A stretch of DNA of 64,000 bases from Sinorhizobium terangae (GCF_029714365.1 NZ_CP121659.1:1054001-1118000); one strand, 5' to 3'; shown: positions 53,980 through 62,982, counted from the first letter of the stretch. Numbers and translations are program-made. The notes: generated by a model from the letters alone, not told the origin.

Positions 53980-54330
53980 ATGTGCGCTGAACCTCACCAT
54001 GATCATGCCCTCCGCCCGACGGTTCGCACCAGGGGGCGGAACTGGTCCGGCCCGTTTCGCAAGACGCCGGGGCGGCTCTTCGGCATGGCCCTCATTCGCG
54101 CCTATCAGCTGACGCTGTCAAATTTCGTAGGCAACTCCTGCCGGCATCTGCCGACCTGCTCGGAATACGGATTCGAGGCGGTTGCTCGCCATGGTCTCTG
54201 GGCCGGCGGTTGGATGACGCTCTTTCGCGTGGCGCGATGCGGCCCGGGCGGGACCCACGGCTTCGATCCGGTGCCGGAAGAGCTGACATCACGCCAGATC
54301 TGGTATGCGCCATGGCGCTATTGGCGCTAG
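53980..54330 (+). CDS. yidD: Membrane protein insertion efficiency factor YidD
   Basis: YidD (116 residues) is a small protein thought to help YidC insert inner membrane proteins. The core ALIRAYQLTLSNFVGNSCRHLPTCSEYGFEAV is typical with its two conserved Cys (CRHLPTCSEY), and GGWMTLFRVARCGPGGTHGFDPVP is the second signature. It has an N-terminal extension of about 35 residues. It is transcribed with the NifU-like gene; yidD usually sits between rnpA and yidC, so this location is atypical but common in rhizobia. Confidence 0.93.
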   Translation: MCAEPHHDHALRPTVRTRGRNWSGPFRKTPGRLFGMALIRAYQLTLSNFVGNSCRHLPTCSEYGFEAVARHGLWAGGWMTLFRVARCGPGGTHGFDPVPEELTSRQIWYAPWRYWR

Positions 54331-54394
54331 CGCAGGATGGGGAAACGTGTGTGCGGTTTTCCGCTCGCATCCCGCTCTAACACATTGGAATCGA
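54331..54394. repeat. Intergenic repeat family 3, copy 2
   Basis: GCGCAGGATGGGGAAACGTG ... GGTTTTCCGCTCGCATCCCGCTCTAAC followed by TGGAATCGA aligns with 37553-37625. It starts directly at the yidD stop and ends at the ribosome binding site of the next gene. Confidence 0.72.
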
Positions 54395-54411
54395 AGGGAG
54401 GACCGCCTGCC

Positions 54412-54831
54412 GTGACGATACCGATGGAATACCGACAGGCCTCTGCCGATTTCGACCGGTTTATTCTGGACGTGCGCGAGATCGCCGGTCTTCAAACCAC
54501 CAATCAGGCCTACACCATGGTGCAGGCGGTCCTGCAGACTTTCCGCCGGCGCCTCGATGTTCCCGACGCCCTGCTTTTCGCAAATGTCCTGCCACCGGTG
54601 CTTCGCGCGATCTTTGTCACCGACTGGGATCTGGAAGAGCCGCAGATGCCTTTCGCCGGTCGCTTTGCGATGACGCGCGAGGTGCAATCGCTCCGTCCGG
54701 ACCACAACCTGTCCCCTGATACCGCAATCGCTGATGTTGCGGCGGCGTTGCGTCGGAACGTTGACGAAGCGACACTGGATCGCGTGCTGGCGCGACTGCC
54801 CGCAGGCGCGACCGATTTCTGGCGGGCGTGA
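54412..54831 (+). CDS. DUF2267 domain-containing protein
   Basis: This 139-residue protein belongs to DUF2267, small helical soluble proteins without known function. Typical are NQAYTMVQAVLQTFRRRLDVPDALLFANVLPPVLRAIFV (outline, residues about 29-67). AGGGAGG precedes GTG 54412 by 10 bases, so GTG is preferred to ATG 54424. It follows yidD across the family 3 repeat. Confidence 0.83.
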   Translation: MTIPMEYRQASADFDRFILDVREIAGLQTTNQAYTMVQAVLQTFRRRLDVPDALLFANVLPPVLRAIFVTDWDLEEPQMPFAGRFAMTREVQSLRPDHNLSPDTAIADVAAALRRNVDEATLDRVLARLPAGATDFWRA

Positions 54832-54835
54832 CAGG

Positions 54836-55375
54836 ATGAAGAGCTATGTGGCCCTGCTCTATAGCATTATCCTTGGGGACAAGCGGCGCGTCGTCATGAC
54901 TGACCTGCGGGCCATGGCCGAGCGGCTCGGCTATCTTGAACCACGCACCCTCGTCGCCACCGGCAATGTCGTTTTCGACGCGCCCGAGAGACCTCTTGCC
55001 GAAATTGAGGCCGAACTGGAATCGGCGTTTGCCGTGAAGTTCGGTCGCCACATCGACATTATCGCGCGGTGCGGGGAGGGTTGGCAGAAGCTTGCAGCAG
55101 GCAACCCGTTTCCCGCCGAAAGCGAGGCCGATCCAACGCGTGTCCATGTTCGCGTGATGCGCTCACCGCTTCACCCTGAAGTGCCCGAAATGTTCCGCGG
55201 CCATTGTACGCGGGGTGAGCGCATGGAGGTCATCGGTGGTGACCTCTGGGTGGATTTTGGCGGAAAACCCAGCGAATCGAAGCTGCTTGGCGTCCTCACC
55301 ACCAAACGGTTGGGCGTCGGCACGTTCCGCAACTGGAATACGGTGCGTGGTTTGCGCGGCATGCTGTCCGGTTGA
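54836..55375 (+). CDS. DUF1697 domain-containing protein
   Basis: This 179-residue protein matches DUF1697. Signatures are VALLYSIILGDKRRVVMTDLRAMAERLGY and TLVATGNVVFDA (about residues 38-49), with the C-terminal LTTKRLGVGTFRNWNTVRGL. Function is unknown. ATG 54836 follows the DUF2267 stop by 4 bases, so the two genes form an operon. A RIME1-like element lies immediately downstream. Confidence 0.88.
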   Translation: MKSYVALLYSIILGDKRRVVMTDLRAMAERLGYLEPRTLVATGNVVFDAPERPLAEIEAELESAFAVKFGRHIDIIARCGEGWQKLAAGNPFPAESEADPTRVHVRVMRSPLHPEVPEMFRGHCTRGERMEVIGGDLWVDFGGKPSESKLLGVLTTKRLGVGTFRNWNTVRGLRGMLSG

Positions 55376-55376
55376 C

Positions 55377-55483
55377 CGCTGCATGCGTCCTTAGATCGTA
55401 GCCGATTTAAGGACAAAAGCATGCAGCACTTCAAAGTGCTACAGCGTTCCTTTTTGCGTCCGATAGGACGCGCGGCGCTGTAG
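55377..55483 (+). repeat. RIME1-like repeat, full copy
   Basis: A full copy (CGCTGCATGCGTCC ... AAAGCATGCAG then GCTACAGCG ... GCGCTGTAG) begins 2 bases after the DUF1697 stop codon. Confidence 0.87.
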
Positions 55484-55605
55484 GCCGCTCCTTTACTCGA
55501 CAGTCAAAAACATTTATCAGGCGCGCGTCGATAATCGGCGCTGCAGTCATGCAGGGGCCGGCAACCATACCACCCGCATTCGTTGGCGGGACTGGATAGG
55601 AGATC

Positions 55606-57591
55606 ATGATGTCGCATACCGTTTCCCTCACATTTCCTGATGGCTCTGTTCGCGAATTCGCTGTTGGCACGACCGGTCGCGATGTGGCCGAGTCGATTTC
55701 CAAGTCGCTCGCCAAGAAGGCTGTCGCGATCGCGCTCGATGGTGAGCTGCGCGACCTTTCAGACGCCGTGATCGATGGCCGCATCGAGATCGTCACGCGC
55801 GAAGACAAGCGCTCGCTCGAGCTCATTCGTCACGACGCCGCCCACGTCATGGCGGAGGCGGTGCAGGAACTGTGGCCGGGAACGCAGGTGACCATCGGTC
55901 CTGTCATCGACAACGGCTTCTATTACGACTTCGCCAAGAACGAGCCCTTCACGCCCGATGACCTGCCCGTCATCGAGAAGAAGATGAAGGAGATCATCGC
56001 GCGCAACAAACCTTTCACCAAGGAGATCTGGTCGCGCGAGAAGGCGAAGGAGGTCTTTGCCGCCAAGGGCGAGAATTACAAGGTCGAGCTCGTCGACGCG
56101 ATTCCCGAAGGCCAGGACCTCAAGATCTACTACCAGGGCGACTGGTTCGACCTTTGCCGCGGACCGCACATGGCCTCAACGGGCCAGATCGGCACGGCTT
56201 TCAAGCTCATGAAGGTGGCCGGCGCCTATTGGCGCGGCGACAGCAACAATCCGATGCTGACACGCATCTACGGCACCGCATGGCAGACGCAGGAAGAGCT
56301 GGATCAATACCTGCACGTGCTTGCCGAAGCCGAAAAGCGCGACCATCGCCGCCTCGGCCGCGAGATGGATCTCTTCCATTTCCAGGAGGAGGGCCCCGGC
56401 GTCGTCTTCTGGCACGGCAAGGGTTGGCGCATGTTCCAGACGCTGGTCGCCTATATGCGCCGCCGACTGGCCAACACCTATCAGGAAGTCAACGCGCCGC
56501 AGGTATTGGACAAGTCGCTGTGGGAGACGTCGGGCCACTGGGGCTGGTATCGTGACAATATGTTCAAGGTGACGGTTGCCGGCGACGAGACGGACGATGA
56601 CCGCGTCTTTGCCTTGAAGCCAATGAATTGCCCGGGCCACATCCAGATCTTCAAGCACGGCCTGAAGTCCTACCGTGAATTGCCGGTCCGGCTCGCCGAG
56701 TTCGGCAACGTCCACCGTTACGAGCCGTCGGGCGCGCTTCACGGTCTGATGCGCGTGCGCGGCTTCACGCAGGATGATGCGCATGTCTTCTGCACGGACG
56801 AGCAGATGGCGGCCGAATGCCTGCGTATCAACGACCTCATCCTGTCGGTCTACGAGGACTTTGGCTTCAAGGAAATTGTCGTCAAGCTGTCGACGCGACC
56901 GGACAAGCGCGTCGGCTCCGATGCCCTATGGGATCGTGCCGAGGCTGTGATGACGGATGTGCTGAAAACGATCGAGGCGCAGTCCGAGGGCCGCATCAAG
57001 ACCGGCATCCTGCCGGGCGAGGGCGCGTTCTACGGTCCGAAGTTCGAATACACGCTGAAAGACGCCATCGGCCGTGAATGGCAGTGCGGCACGACTCAGG
57101 TCGACTTCAACCTGCCGGAGCGGTTCGGTGCCTTCTACATCGACAAGGATTCGGAAAAGCGCCAGCCGGTCATGATCCACCGGGCCATTTGCGGCTCGAT
57201 GGAGCGATTCCTCGGCATCCTGATCGAGAACTTCGCCGGCCACATGCCGCTCTGGATCTCGCCGCTGCAGGTGGTGGTCGCCACGATCACGTCCGAAGCC
57301 GACGACTATGGCCGCGAGGTTGCAGCGCTTCTGCGTGAGGCGGGGCTTACCGTGGAAACGGACTTCCGCAACGAGAAGATCAACTACAAGGTCCGCGAGC
57401 ATTCGGTGACGAAAGTGCCGGTGATCGTCGTCTGCGGCAAGCGCGAGGCGGAAGAGCGTTCGGTCAACATCCGACGCCTCGGTTCGCAGGCGCAGACCGC
57501 GATGTCGCTCGACGAAGCGATCGAATCGCTTTCGGCGGAAGCGATGGCCCCGGATCTCAAGCGCAAGGCGGAAAGGAAAGCCCGGGGCTAA
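55606..57591 (+). CDS. thrS: Threonine--tRNA ligase
   Basis: ThrS (661 residues) charges tRNA-Thr. It has the N-terminal TGS domain (about residues 1-65), the editing SAD domain with [10 protein letters not shown], the class II catalytic core (about 245-540) with zinc-binding [12 protein letters not shown], and the C-terminal anticodon-binding domain (about 560-650). ATG 55606 and 55609 are adjacent possible starts behind GGAGATC. The TAA stop falls in the loop of an 8-bp hairpin at 57581-57600. No T-box leader is expected or seen. Confidence 0.97.
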   Translation: MMSHTVSLTFPDGSVREFAVGTTGRDVAESISKSLAKKAVAIALDGELRDLSDAVIDGRIEIVTREDKRSLELIRHDAAHVMAEAVQELWPGTQVTIGPVIDNGFYYDFAKNEPFTPDDLPVIEKKMKEIIARNKPFTKEIWSREKAKEVFAAKGENYKVELVDAIPEGQDLKIYYQGDWFDLCRGPHMASTGQIGTAFKLMKVAGAYWRGDSNNPMLTRIYGTAWQTQEELDQYLHVLAEAEKRDHRRLGREMDLFHFQEEGPGVVFWHGKGWRMFQTLVAYMRRRLANTYQEVNAPQVLDKSLWETSGHWGWYRDNMFKVTVAGDETDDDRVFALKPMNCPGHIQIFKHGLKSYRELPVRLAEFGNVHRYEPSGALHGLMRVRGFTQDDAHVFCTDEQMAAECLRINDLILSVYEDFGFKEIVVKLSTRPDKRVGSDALWDRAEAVMTDVLKTIEAQSEGRIKTGILPGEGAFYGPKFEYTLKDAIGREWQCGTTQVDFNLPERFGAFYIDKDSEKRQPVMIHRAICGSMERFLGILIENFAGHMPLWISPLQVVVATITSEADDYGREVAALLREAGLTVETDFRNEKINYKVREHSVTKVPVIVVCGKREAEERSVNIRRLGSQAQTAMSLDEAIESLSAEAMAPDLKRKAERKARG

Positions 57592-57600
57592 CGCCCCGGG
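57581..57600 (+). terminator. GC-rich hairpin around the thrS stop codon
   Basis: CCCGGGGC (57581-57588) pairs perfectly with GCCCCGGG (57593-57600), and the 4-base loop TAAC contains the thrS stop codon. The following ACCTTTGTCC has only a weak T-run, so termination may be partial. Confidence 0.55.
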
Positions 57601-57638
57601 ACCTTTGTCCTGTCAGAAAACTGTAATGTTCCGGGATT

Positions 57639-58532
57639 ATGCCGATGAAAGGCACCGCCCAGCATGGGCGGGCAAGCGCGAAGCGGTTTTCTGTGCAATT
57701 CAAAGAATTGTCGTATGCGAATGAGAATGATCCGCGCCTGAAGCGCTGGTTCATTCGCTCCGTCGAGGGCCTGTTCGGTCGCAACCGCTACGCCAGGCTC
57801 TATGCGCGCTGGCGCGCCGATAGCGTCGGCAAGAGCGATCGTGTCTTTGGCGACATGCTGCAGTTGATCGACCTGCGCATGCGCGTCCAGGGCGAATGGC
57901 CGCCGCGCGATTTGCCCGACACGCCGCTCGTCATTGTCGCCAATCATCCCTTTGGCATCGGCGATGGCATTGCCGTTCTTTCTCTGGCCGAACAACTCGG
58001 GCGCCCGTTCCGGGTGTTGATCCACAACGAACTCCTCAAGGTGTCCGAGATGGCACCCTATTCGCTCCCCGTATCGTTCGAGGAGACCAAGGAGGCGTTG
58101 GCGCTCAACATGGCGACGCGGCACGAGGCGGTGCGGCTGTTGAAGGATGGGGTCACCATCGTCGTTTTCCCCGCAGGCGGCGTTGCGACGGCGAAGAGAG
58201 GTTTCGGCAAAGCCGAGGACCTGCCGTGGAAGATGTTTCCGGCGAGACTGATCCAGGCTGCCCGGGCGAGCGTCATTCCGATCTACTTCGAGGGGCAGAA
58301 CGGACGGCTCTTTCATCTCGCCAGCAGGGTTTCGCTGACACTCCGGCTTTCATTGCTGATCCGCGAATTCCGGCGGCTGTCGGGCACGACGATTGCCGCC
58401 CGCATTGGCCGTGTTCTTGCCTGGGAAGAACTGTGCGCCCTTGGCGATCGCAAGGACCTGCTTGCGCGGATCTATGATGCCGTGTTCTCGATGGCGCCCC
58501 CGCGTCGCCGTCTCCTCAGACGCGCCGGATGA
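57639..58532 (+). CDS. Lysophospholipid acyltransferase-family protein (hemolysin-type)
   Basis: This 297-residue protein matches the lysophospholipid acyltransferase superfamily (hemolysin-type acyltransferase family). The acyltransferase motif is VIVANHPFGIGDGIAVL (about residues 98-114): NHPxGxxDG, with His and Asp separated by five residues, a pattern usual in this subfamily instead of HX4D. VTIVVFPAGGVATAKRGFG is the second motif. It may acylate a lysophospholipid or lysolipid-like lipid; the substrate is not known. It follows thrS. Confidence 0.85.
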   Translation: MPMKGTAQHGRASAKRFSVQFKELSYANENDPRLKRWFIRSVEGLFGRNRYARLYARWRADSVGKSDRVFGDMLQLIDLRMRVQGEWPPRDLPDTPLVIVANHPFGIGDGIAVLSLAEQLGRPFRVLIHNELLKVSEMAPYSLPVSFEETKEALALNMATRHEAVRLLKDGVTIVVFPAGGVATAKRGFGKAEDLPWKMFPARLIQAARASVIPIYFEGQNGRLFHLASRVSLTLRLSLLIREFRRLSGTTIAARIGRVLAWEELCALGDRKDLLARIYDAVFSMAPPRRRLLRRAG

Positions 58533-58553
58533 CGTCGAATCAGCAGGCTTCCG

Positions 58554-58660
58554 CTACAGCGCCGCGCATCCAATCGGACGCGCAAAGGTCGCTGTGGCGC
58601 TTTGAATTGCTGCATGATTTTATCCTTAAATCGATTCCGATTTAAGGAATCATGCAGTAG
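58554..58660 (-). repeat. RIME1-like repeat, full copy
   Basis: A textbook copy in reverse orientation (CTACAGCGCCGCGCATCC ... GCATGATTTTATCC ... GGAATCATGCAGTAG) lies in the 151 bases between two convergent genes. Confidence 0.9.
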
Positions 58661-58683
58661 GTAAACGCAGGCGACCGTTCGCG

Positions 58684-59685
58684 TCAGTCTTGCGCTTCCG
58701 CGTCCGCAGGGGTGTTGGCCGCGTCGTTCCCGTTCAGAAGCACTTCAACATCGGTGTTGACGCCGGCCTTCACGGTGAAATCGCGCTGATAGATCTTGTC
58801 CTTGTTGCGCGCCACGGCGGTATAGCCGCCTTCGGCGAGAACGAGCGTCGGAAACGCGCCGACGCTTTCGCTGACGACGTCGCCCGACGAGGTGAGGATC
58901 GACCAGGCCGTATCGGCGATCGCTTCGCCGCCCGCCTCCGATACGAGCTTCAATGTCAGCTTCGCTGCGCGATGCTGGATCGTCGCTTCGGTCAATTTGC
59001 CGCTTTCTACCTGAATGTCGGCGCGGATCACGGCATTGACCGAGCCGTAATCGGAGACGACGTGATAGGTCCCGGCATTGAGCCGGATGACGGTGTTGGG
59101 CTTGACGTCGGCGATGATCAAAGCCCGCTCTCCGTCTTCCTTCACGTCGGAGGAAAAGATCGAAAAACTGAGTTCGTTCGGCGGGATGCGGACATCGCTG
59201 CCGGAAACGGCATTGAGCGTCACGCCGCCGGCGTCGAGCACCAGCACCTGCTTGTCGAGCGTGCCTTGCTCGGGAACGCGGATCTTGCGGGTGGCGCCGG
59301 CTCTGCCGAATGCGACATTGACGAAATATTCGCCGGGTACGAGGTTGAAGGCCGTCGAGCCGCCTTCGGAGGTGGCGAGCAACGGCAGCTTTCCGTCGCT
59401 GTCGGGAATCGGGCTGAAGACACGCCATGTCAGGCCTGACTCGACCGGCTGCCCTTTCGCGGTCAGCAACGCCTCGAGCTTCACGTCCTTGACTTCACCT
59501 CCCTGGGTCGGGTCGGAAATCAGCGGGTTGAAACTTGTGAGCTTCGGCATTTTGCGTGTGCCGGTAATCGACGGGAAGCTCTTGAAGGCGTCGGTAGGGT
59601 CTTCTGCGAGCGCATGTCCAGCACAGGCACTGACGAGCATGATCGCCAGGACGGCACTCGGAAAATTACGATGACGGACGCGCAT
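58684..59685 (-). CDS. Secreted hypothetical protein
   Basis: This 333-residue protein has a signal peptide (SAVLAIMLVSACAGHALA, residues 10-27); VSAC resembles a lipobox, while ALA-ED is a possible signal peptidase I site. The mature part has repeated beta-rich segments with GGYTAVARNKDKIYQRDF, GTYHVVSDYGSVNAV and GEYFVNVAFGRAGATRKI, about 80-90 residues apart, suggesting three or more related immunoglobulin-like or carboxypeptidase-regulatory-like repeats. I do not recognise a named family. ATG 59685 is chosen. Confidence 0.78.
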   Translation of the reverse strand: MRVRHRNFPSAVLAIMLVSACAGHALAEDPTDAFKSFPSITGTRKMPKLTSFNPLISDPTQGGEVKDVKLEALLTAKGQPVESGLTWRVFSPIPDSDGKLPLLATSEGGSTAFNLVPGEYFVNVAFGRAGATRKIRVPEQGTLDKQVLVLDAGGVTLNAVSGSDVRIPPNELSFSIFSSDVKEDGERALIIADVKPNTVIRLNAGTYHVVSDYGSVNAVIRADIQVESGKLTEATIQHRAAKLTLKLVSEAGGEAIADTAWSILTSSGDVVSESVGAFPTLVLAEGGYTAVARNKDKIYQRDFTVKAGVNTDVEVLLNGNDAANTPADAEAQD

Positions 59686-59785
59686 GAGAACAGTTGACTT
59701 CCTGACTGGGTGACTCCACTTGAGACGCCGGTATGGCATTTTCGTGGCTGTCGGTCCGGCGGCAAATTAGTGGAAATCAGGCAAT

Positions 59786-60370
59786 ATGAAAACCGAAATA
59801 AAACTTGTCGATTACCTGGCTTCGCGCAGGTCCATCCCCGCCTTCCAGATGGGCCCTCCCGGGCCGAGCAAGGCGGAGGTCGAGGAGATGCTGAAGCTCG
59901 CTTCGCGAGTGCCGGACCACGGCAAGCTCGCGCCCTGGCGCTTCATCGTCTACCGCGGTGAGGAGAGGGCGCGTATCAGCGCCGAACTGAAGAAGATGGC
60001 GCTCACCACTAGGCCGGATCTGCCCGAGGACCTGATCAAGGTGGAAGAGACGCGGCTCACGCGTGCTCCGGTCGTCGTCGCTGTGGTCAGCAAGGCCGCA
60101 CCGCACTTCAAGATCCCGGAATGGGAACAGGTGATGTCGGCGGGCGCTGTCTGCCTCAACCTGCTGATGGCCGCCAATGCACTCGGTTACGCCTCCAACT
60201 GGCTCACCGAGTGGTTTGCCTTCGACGAGAGGGCCTATCCTCTCCTGGGTGTCGAGCCGGGCGAAAGGGTCGCCGGGTTCATTCATATCGGCACGGCCAT
60301 GGTGCCGCCGACCGAACGGCCGCGGCCGGAACTCGCCGATATCGTCACCTGGGTCGGAGAGGAACGCTGA
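59786..60370 (+). CDS. Nitroreductase-family protein
   Basis: This 194-residue flavoprotein matches the nitroreductase (YdjA-like) family, FMN-dependent NAD(P)H oxidoreductases. The amino-terminal FMN-binding segment [26 protein letters not shown] and [15 protein letters not shown] (about residues 39-53) and the C-terminal [13 protein letters not shown] are visible. Its natural substrate is unknown. Its stop overlaps the start of the flavin reductase-like gene by one base, a pair that suggests linked flavin redox chemistry. Confidence 0.92.
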   Translation: MKTEIKLVDYLASRRSIPAFQMGPPGPSKAEVEEMLKLASRVPDHGKLAPWRFIVYRGEERARISAELKKMALTTRPDLPEDLIKVEETRLTRAPVVVAVVSKAAPHFKIPEWEQVMSAGAVCLNLLMAANALGYASNWLTEWFAFDERAYPLLGVEPGERVAGFIHIGTAMVPPTERPRPELADIVTWVGEER

Positions 60371-60972
60371 TGTTCTACGACACGGCCGCGAACCGGCATG
60401 GCCTTCCCCACGATCCCTTCAAGGCCATCGTCTCGCCGCGGCCGATCGGCTGGATCGGCACTCAGGCCGTGGACGGCTCGCAGAACCTCGCGCCCTATTC
60501 TTTCTTCAACGCGATCAGCGACCGTCCGAAGCTCGTGATGTTTTCCTCGAGCACTTACAAGGATTCCGTACGCAACATCGAGGAAACCGGCGAATTCACC
60601 GCTAGCTTTGCCAGCCGCAACCTGAGTGCCGCCGTCAATCTGACTTCGGTTTCCGCACCGCACGGCGAAAGCGAGTTCGGAATCGCAGGTTTGACGCCGG
60701 TCGAGGGCACGCTCGTCAAGGCGCCCTTCGTCGGCGAGGCTTTCGCGGCGCTCGAATGCAGGATGACGGAAACATTCCGGCCCAAGGGTCTCGATGGTGT
60801 GGCTTCCGAAAACTACGTCGTCTTCGGAGAGGTCGTGGGCATTCATATCCGTGAAGAAGCCATTCGCGACGGCCGGTTTGACCCGGCGATTGTCCGGCCG
60901 CTCGCCCGGCTCGGCTATATGGACTACTGCGATGGCGGCGATGTCTTCGAAATGATCCGGCCCCGGCGCTGA
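60370..60972 (+). CDS. Flavin reductase-family protein
   Basis: This 200-residue protein matches the FMN-binding flavin reductase-like family. Visible are AIVSPRPIGWIGTQA (about residues 19-33), NLAPYSFFNAISDRPKLVMFSS and KDSVRNIEETGEF. Members reduce flavins for partner monooxygenases or bind FMN as stand-alone enzymes. ATG 60370 shares its first base with the nitroreductase stop (TGATG), so translation is coupled. The open frame upstream to 60121 lies inside the preceding gene. Confidence 0.9.
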   Translation: MFYDTAANRHGLPHDPFKAIVSPRPIGWIGTQAVDGSQNLAPYSFFNAISDRPKLVMFSSSTYKDSVRNIEETGEFTASFASRNLSAAVNLTSVSAPHGESEFGIAGLTPVEGTLVKAPFVGEAFAALECRMTETFRPKGLDGVASENYVVFGEVVGIHIREEAIRDGRFDPAIVRPLARLGYMDYCDGGDVFEMIRPRR

Positions 60973-61002
60973 AACCATATCGCTGTCCGCGCTGCGCTAG
61001 CT

Positions 61003-61740
61003 CTATCGGTCGACGCCAGCAGAGTTCCGAGACGACAGCGAGGCGGGATCGAGCAGGGCGACCTGCCGCGACGACTGTGCGGCCACGGCCGAAAAGCCGT
61101 TCCTCGCACTCGTCGCGCAATATCGTCTGACGACGGCCTCGTCGTTGGCGTCCCCCGGCAACACGTCATAGGCGGCAATGCCGGCCTCGCGTGCCCTGAG
61201 CACAACCGCGGCGCGGCCGGCGACAATCACCGGTGCCGCGTCCATTTCCTCGGAGGGCAGGGCGCAGCCGGCGGATTCGGCGAGCAATGCCGCGCTGAAG
61301 ATGACCCCCTTGAGGCGTGGCGAAACGCCTTTCAGCGAGTTGGGAGACAACACGCTTTCCGGCGTTGCATACTCCGCCAGAATTTCTAGGCTCCCCTCCG
61401 CGATGCCGGCGATCGCTTCGGCAACCTTCAACTGCACATCCAGCTTCTGGACATCGGCGGGCCCGCGACATCCAGCAAGGACGATGCCGTCGATCCTCGA
61501 CGCAAGGACTCCATCGAGGTCCGCCTCGGTGATGTTCTCGACCGGTCCGATGCGGACGAAGCGGAGCCACGAGGCCGTACGGGCGGGGGCCGCCTCCGAA
61601 GCCATATCCCGCATGTCGCCTCCACCGGTTGCGTCGAAGACGATGGCTTGAATTGCACCGAGGATATCCGCCTCCGGGAGCGGTGCGGATGCCGGCAGAT
61701 AGAGCAGCGGCTTAATGGCTTGCTGGCGGTTAACAGACAT
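61003..61740 (-). CDS. HpcH/HpaI aldolase/citrate lyase-like protein, divergent
   Basis: This 245-residue protein has weak similarity to CitE-like TIM-barrel aldolases: KPLLYLPASAPL at the start, FVRIGPVENITEADLDGVLASRIDGIVLAG (outline) and the late FSAVAAQSSRQVALLDPASL are in the expected order. It lacks the usual conserved Arg and Glu of active CitE enzymes in clear form, so activity is uncertain. It diverges from the DUF2336 gene. Confidence 0.65.
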   Translation of the reverse strand: MSVNRQQAIKPLLYLPASAPLPEADILGAIQAIVFDATGGGDMRDMASEAAPARTASWLRFVRIGPVENITEADLDGVLASRIDGIVLAGCRGPADVQKLDVQLKVAEAIAGIAEGSLEILAEYATPESVLSPNSLKGVSPRLKGVIFSAALLAESAGCALPSEEMDAAPVIVAGRAAVVLRAREAGIAAYDVLPGDANDEAVVRRYCATSARNGFSAVAAQSSRQVALLDPASLSSRNSAGVDR

Positions 61741-61812
61741 GGTGAACCAATCTTAAACCTTTGACCGGTAGGCTTCGAACATTGGGGCTGTTCGGTGTCT
61801 AGTGGGGCGTAG

Positions 61813-62952
61813 GTGATCATACAAGCATTTCTTCGCTGGGCGGAAACGGCGAGAACGAGCGATCGCGCCCGCGCCGCAAGCGCACTGGGGCGCGCCTACA
61901 TCGAGGCCGGGACGAACGGGATCGACCGGCGCGCCGCCGAAATGGCGATGACCTTCCTGCTCGATGATCCTTCGCCGAGAGTGCGACACGCCCTGGTCGA
62001 GGCGCTTGCCGACTGCTTCACGGTTCCGCGTGCCATAATCGTGGCGCTCGCGGAAGACCAGCCCGAGATTGCCTATCTCGCCATTTCCCGCTCACCGGTA
62101 TTGACCGATGAAGACCTCGTTGATCTGGCCGCGCGGGGAACGGCCGAGACGCGCGCCTTGATCGCGGCGCGCAGCACCGTGTCCCGCTCCGTCGCTGCGG
62201 CTATCGCGGAAATCGGCGGCGAGGAAGAGGCGTTGATCCTGCTTGAGAACGAAGGCGCAATGCTGACGCGCTGGTCGCTGAAGAGGATAGCCAGCCGTCT
62301 TGGCGATGCAGCGGCTGTCCGCGATCGGTTGCTGGCACGCGCCGACCTGCCGAGCGAGGCCCGCCATGCGCTTGTCGAAAAGGTCGGCGCCGCGCTCACG
62401 CTTTGCGGACTCGTGCAAGCCGCGATCGGGGAGGGGCGGGTGCAGCGCGTTGCCCGAGAGGCCTGCGACATGGCGGCACTCGTCATCATCGAGGCAGCCT
62501 CGCAAAAGGAGTTGCCTGAACTCGCCGCCCATCTGCGCGAGGCAGGTCGCTTGACGCCCGCTTTCCTCCTGCACGCACTTTGCAGCGGCAGAACGGAATT
62601 CTTCTCCGCCGCAATCGTCGATCTTTCCGGTGTCGCGGAGAAGCGCGTCCGCGCGATCCTTTCAGGCGGCCGCGTGCACCCGATCCGCGCCCTGTTCGAA
62701 AGTGCTGGGCTCGGGAGGGACGTGAGCGAGGCTTTCGCGGAGGCCGTGCTTCTCTGGCGAAGGGACCTGGGCGAAGCCGCGGACGGCACACCGCAATCCG
62801 TCGCCGCCGCTCTGCTTTCCTTCATTCGCCGGCAGTCGAGACCTTCGGCAGCCTTGTGCGCGATGGCCGAGCTCGTGGAACGCCTTGCCTTCGCTGAACA
62901 GCGGCAAAGGGCTCGCAACTACGCGCTGCTGGCCGCCCGACATGCCGCTTGA
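61813..62952 (+). CDS. DUF2336 domain-containing protein
   Basis: This 379-residue helical protein matches DUF2336, an alphaproteobacterial family of HEAT-like repeat proteins of unknown function. Repeated helix pairs with PSPRVRHALVEALADC (about residues 54-69), SPVLTDEDLVDLAARG and SEARHALVEKVGAAL support that. The start is GTG 61813 preceded by GGGGCGTAG. The end converges on the small cysteine-containing protein gene. Confidence 0.85.
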   Translation: MIIQAFLRWAETARTSDRARAASALGRAYIEAGTNGIDRRAAEMAMTFLLDDPSPRVRHALVEALADCFTVPRAIIVALAEDQPEIAYLAISRSPVLTDEDLVDLAARGTAETRALIAARSTVSRSVAAAIAEIGGEEEALILLENEGAMLTRWSLKRIASRLGDAAAVRDRLLARADLPSEARHALVEKVGAALTLCGLVQAAIGEGRVQRVAREACDMAALVIIEAASQKELPELAAHLREAGRLTPAFLLHALCSGRTEFFSAAIVDLSGVAEKRVRAILSGGRVHPIRALFESAGLGRDVSEAFAEAVLLWRRDLGEAADGTPQSVAAALLSFIRRQSRPSAALCAMAELVERLAFAEQRQRARNYALLAARHAA

Positions 62953-62982
62953 GCACTTCGGTCGGGATTGAGGCTGAAAGGA

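Noticed and set aside
55484..55605. T-box leader before thrS
   Set aside because: No specifier or T-box sequence, and this mechanism is not expected in alphaproteobacteria.
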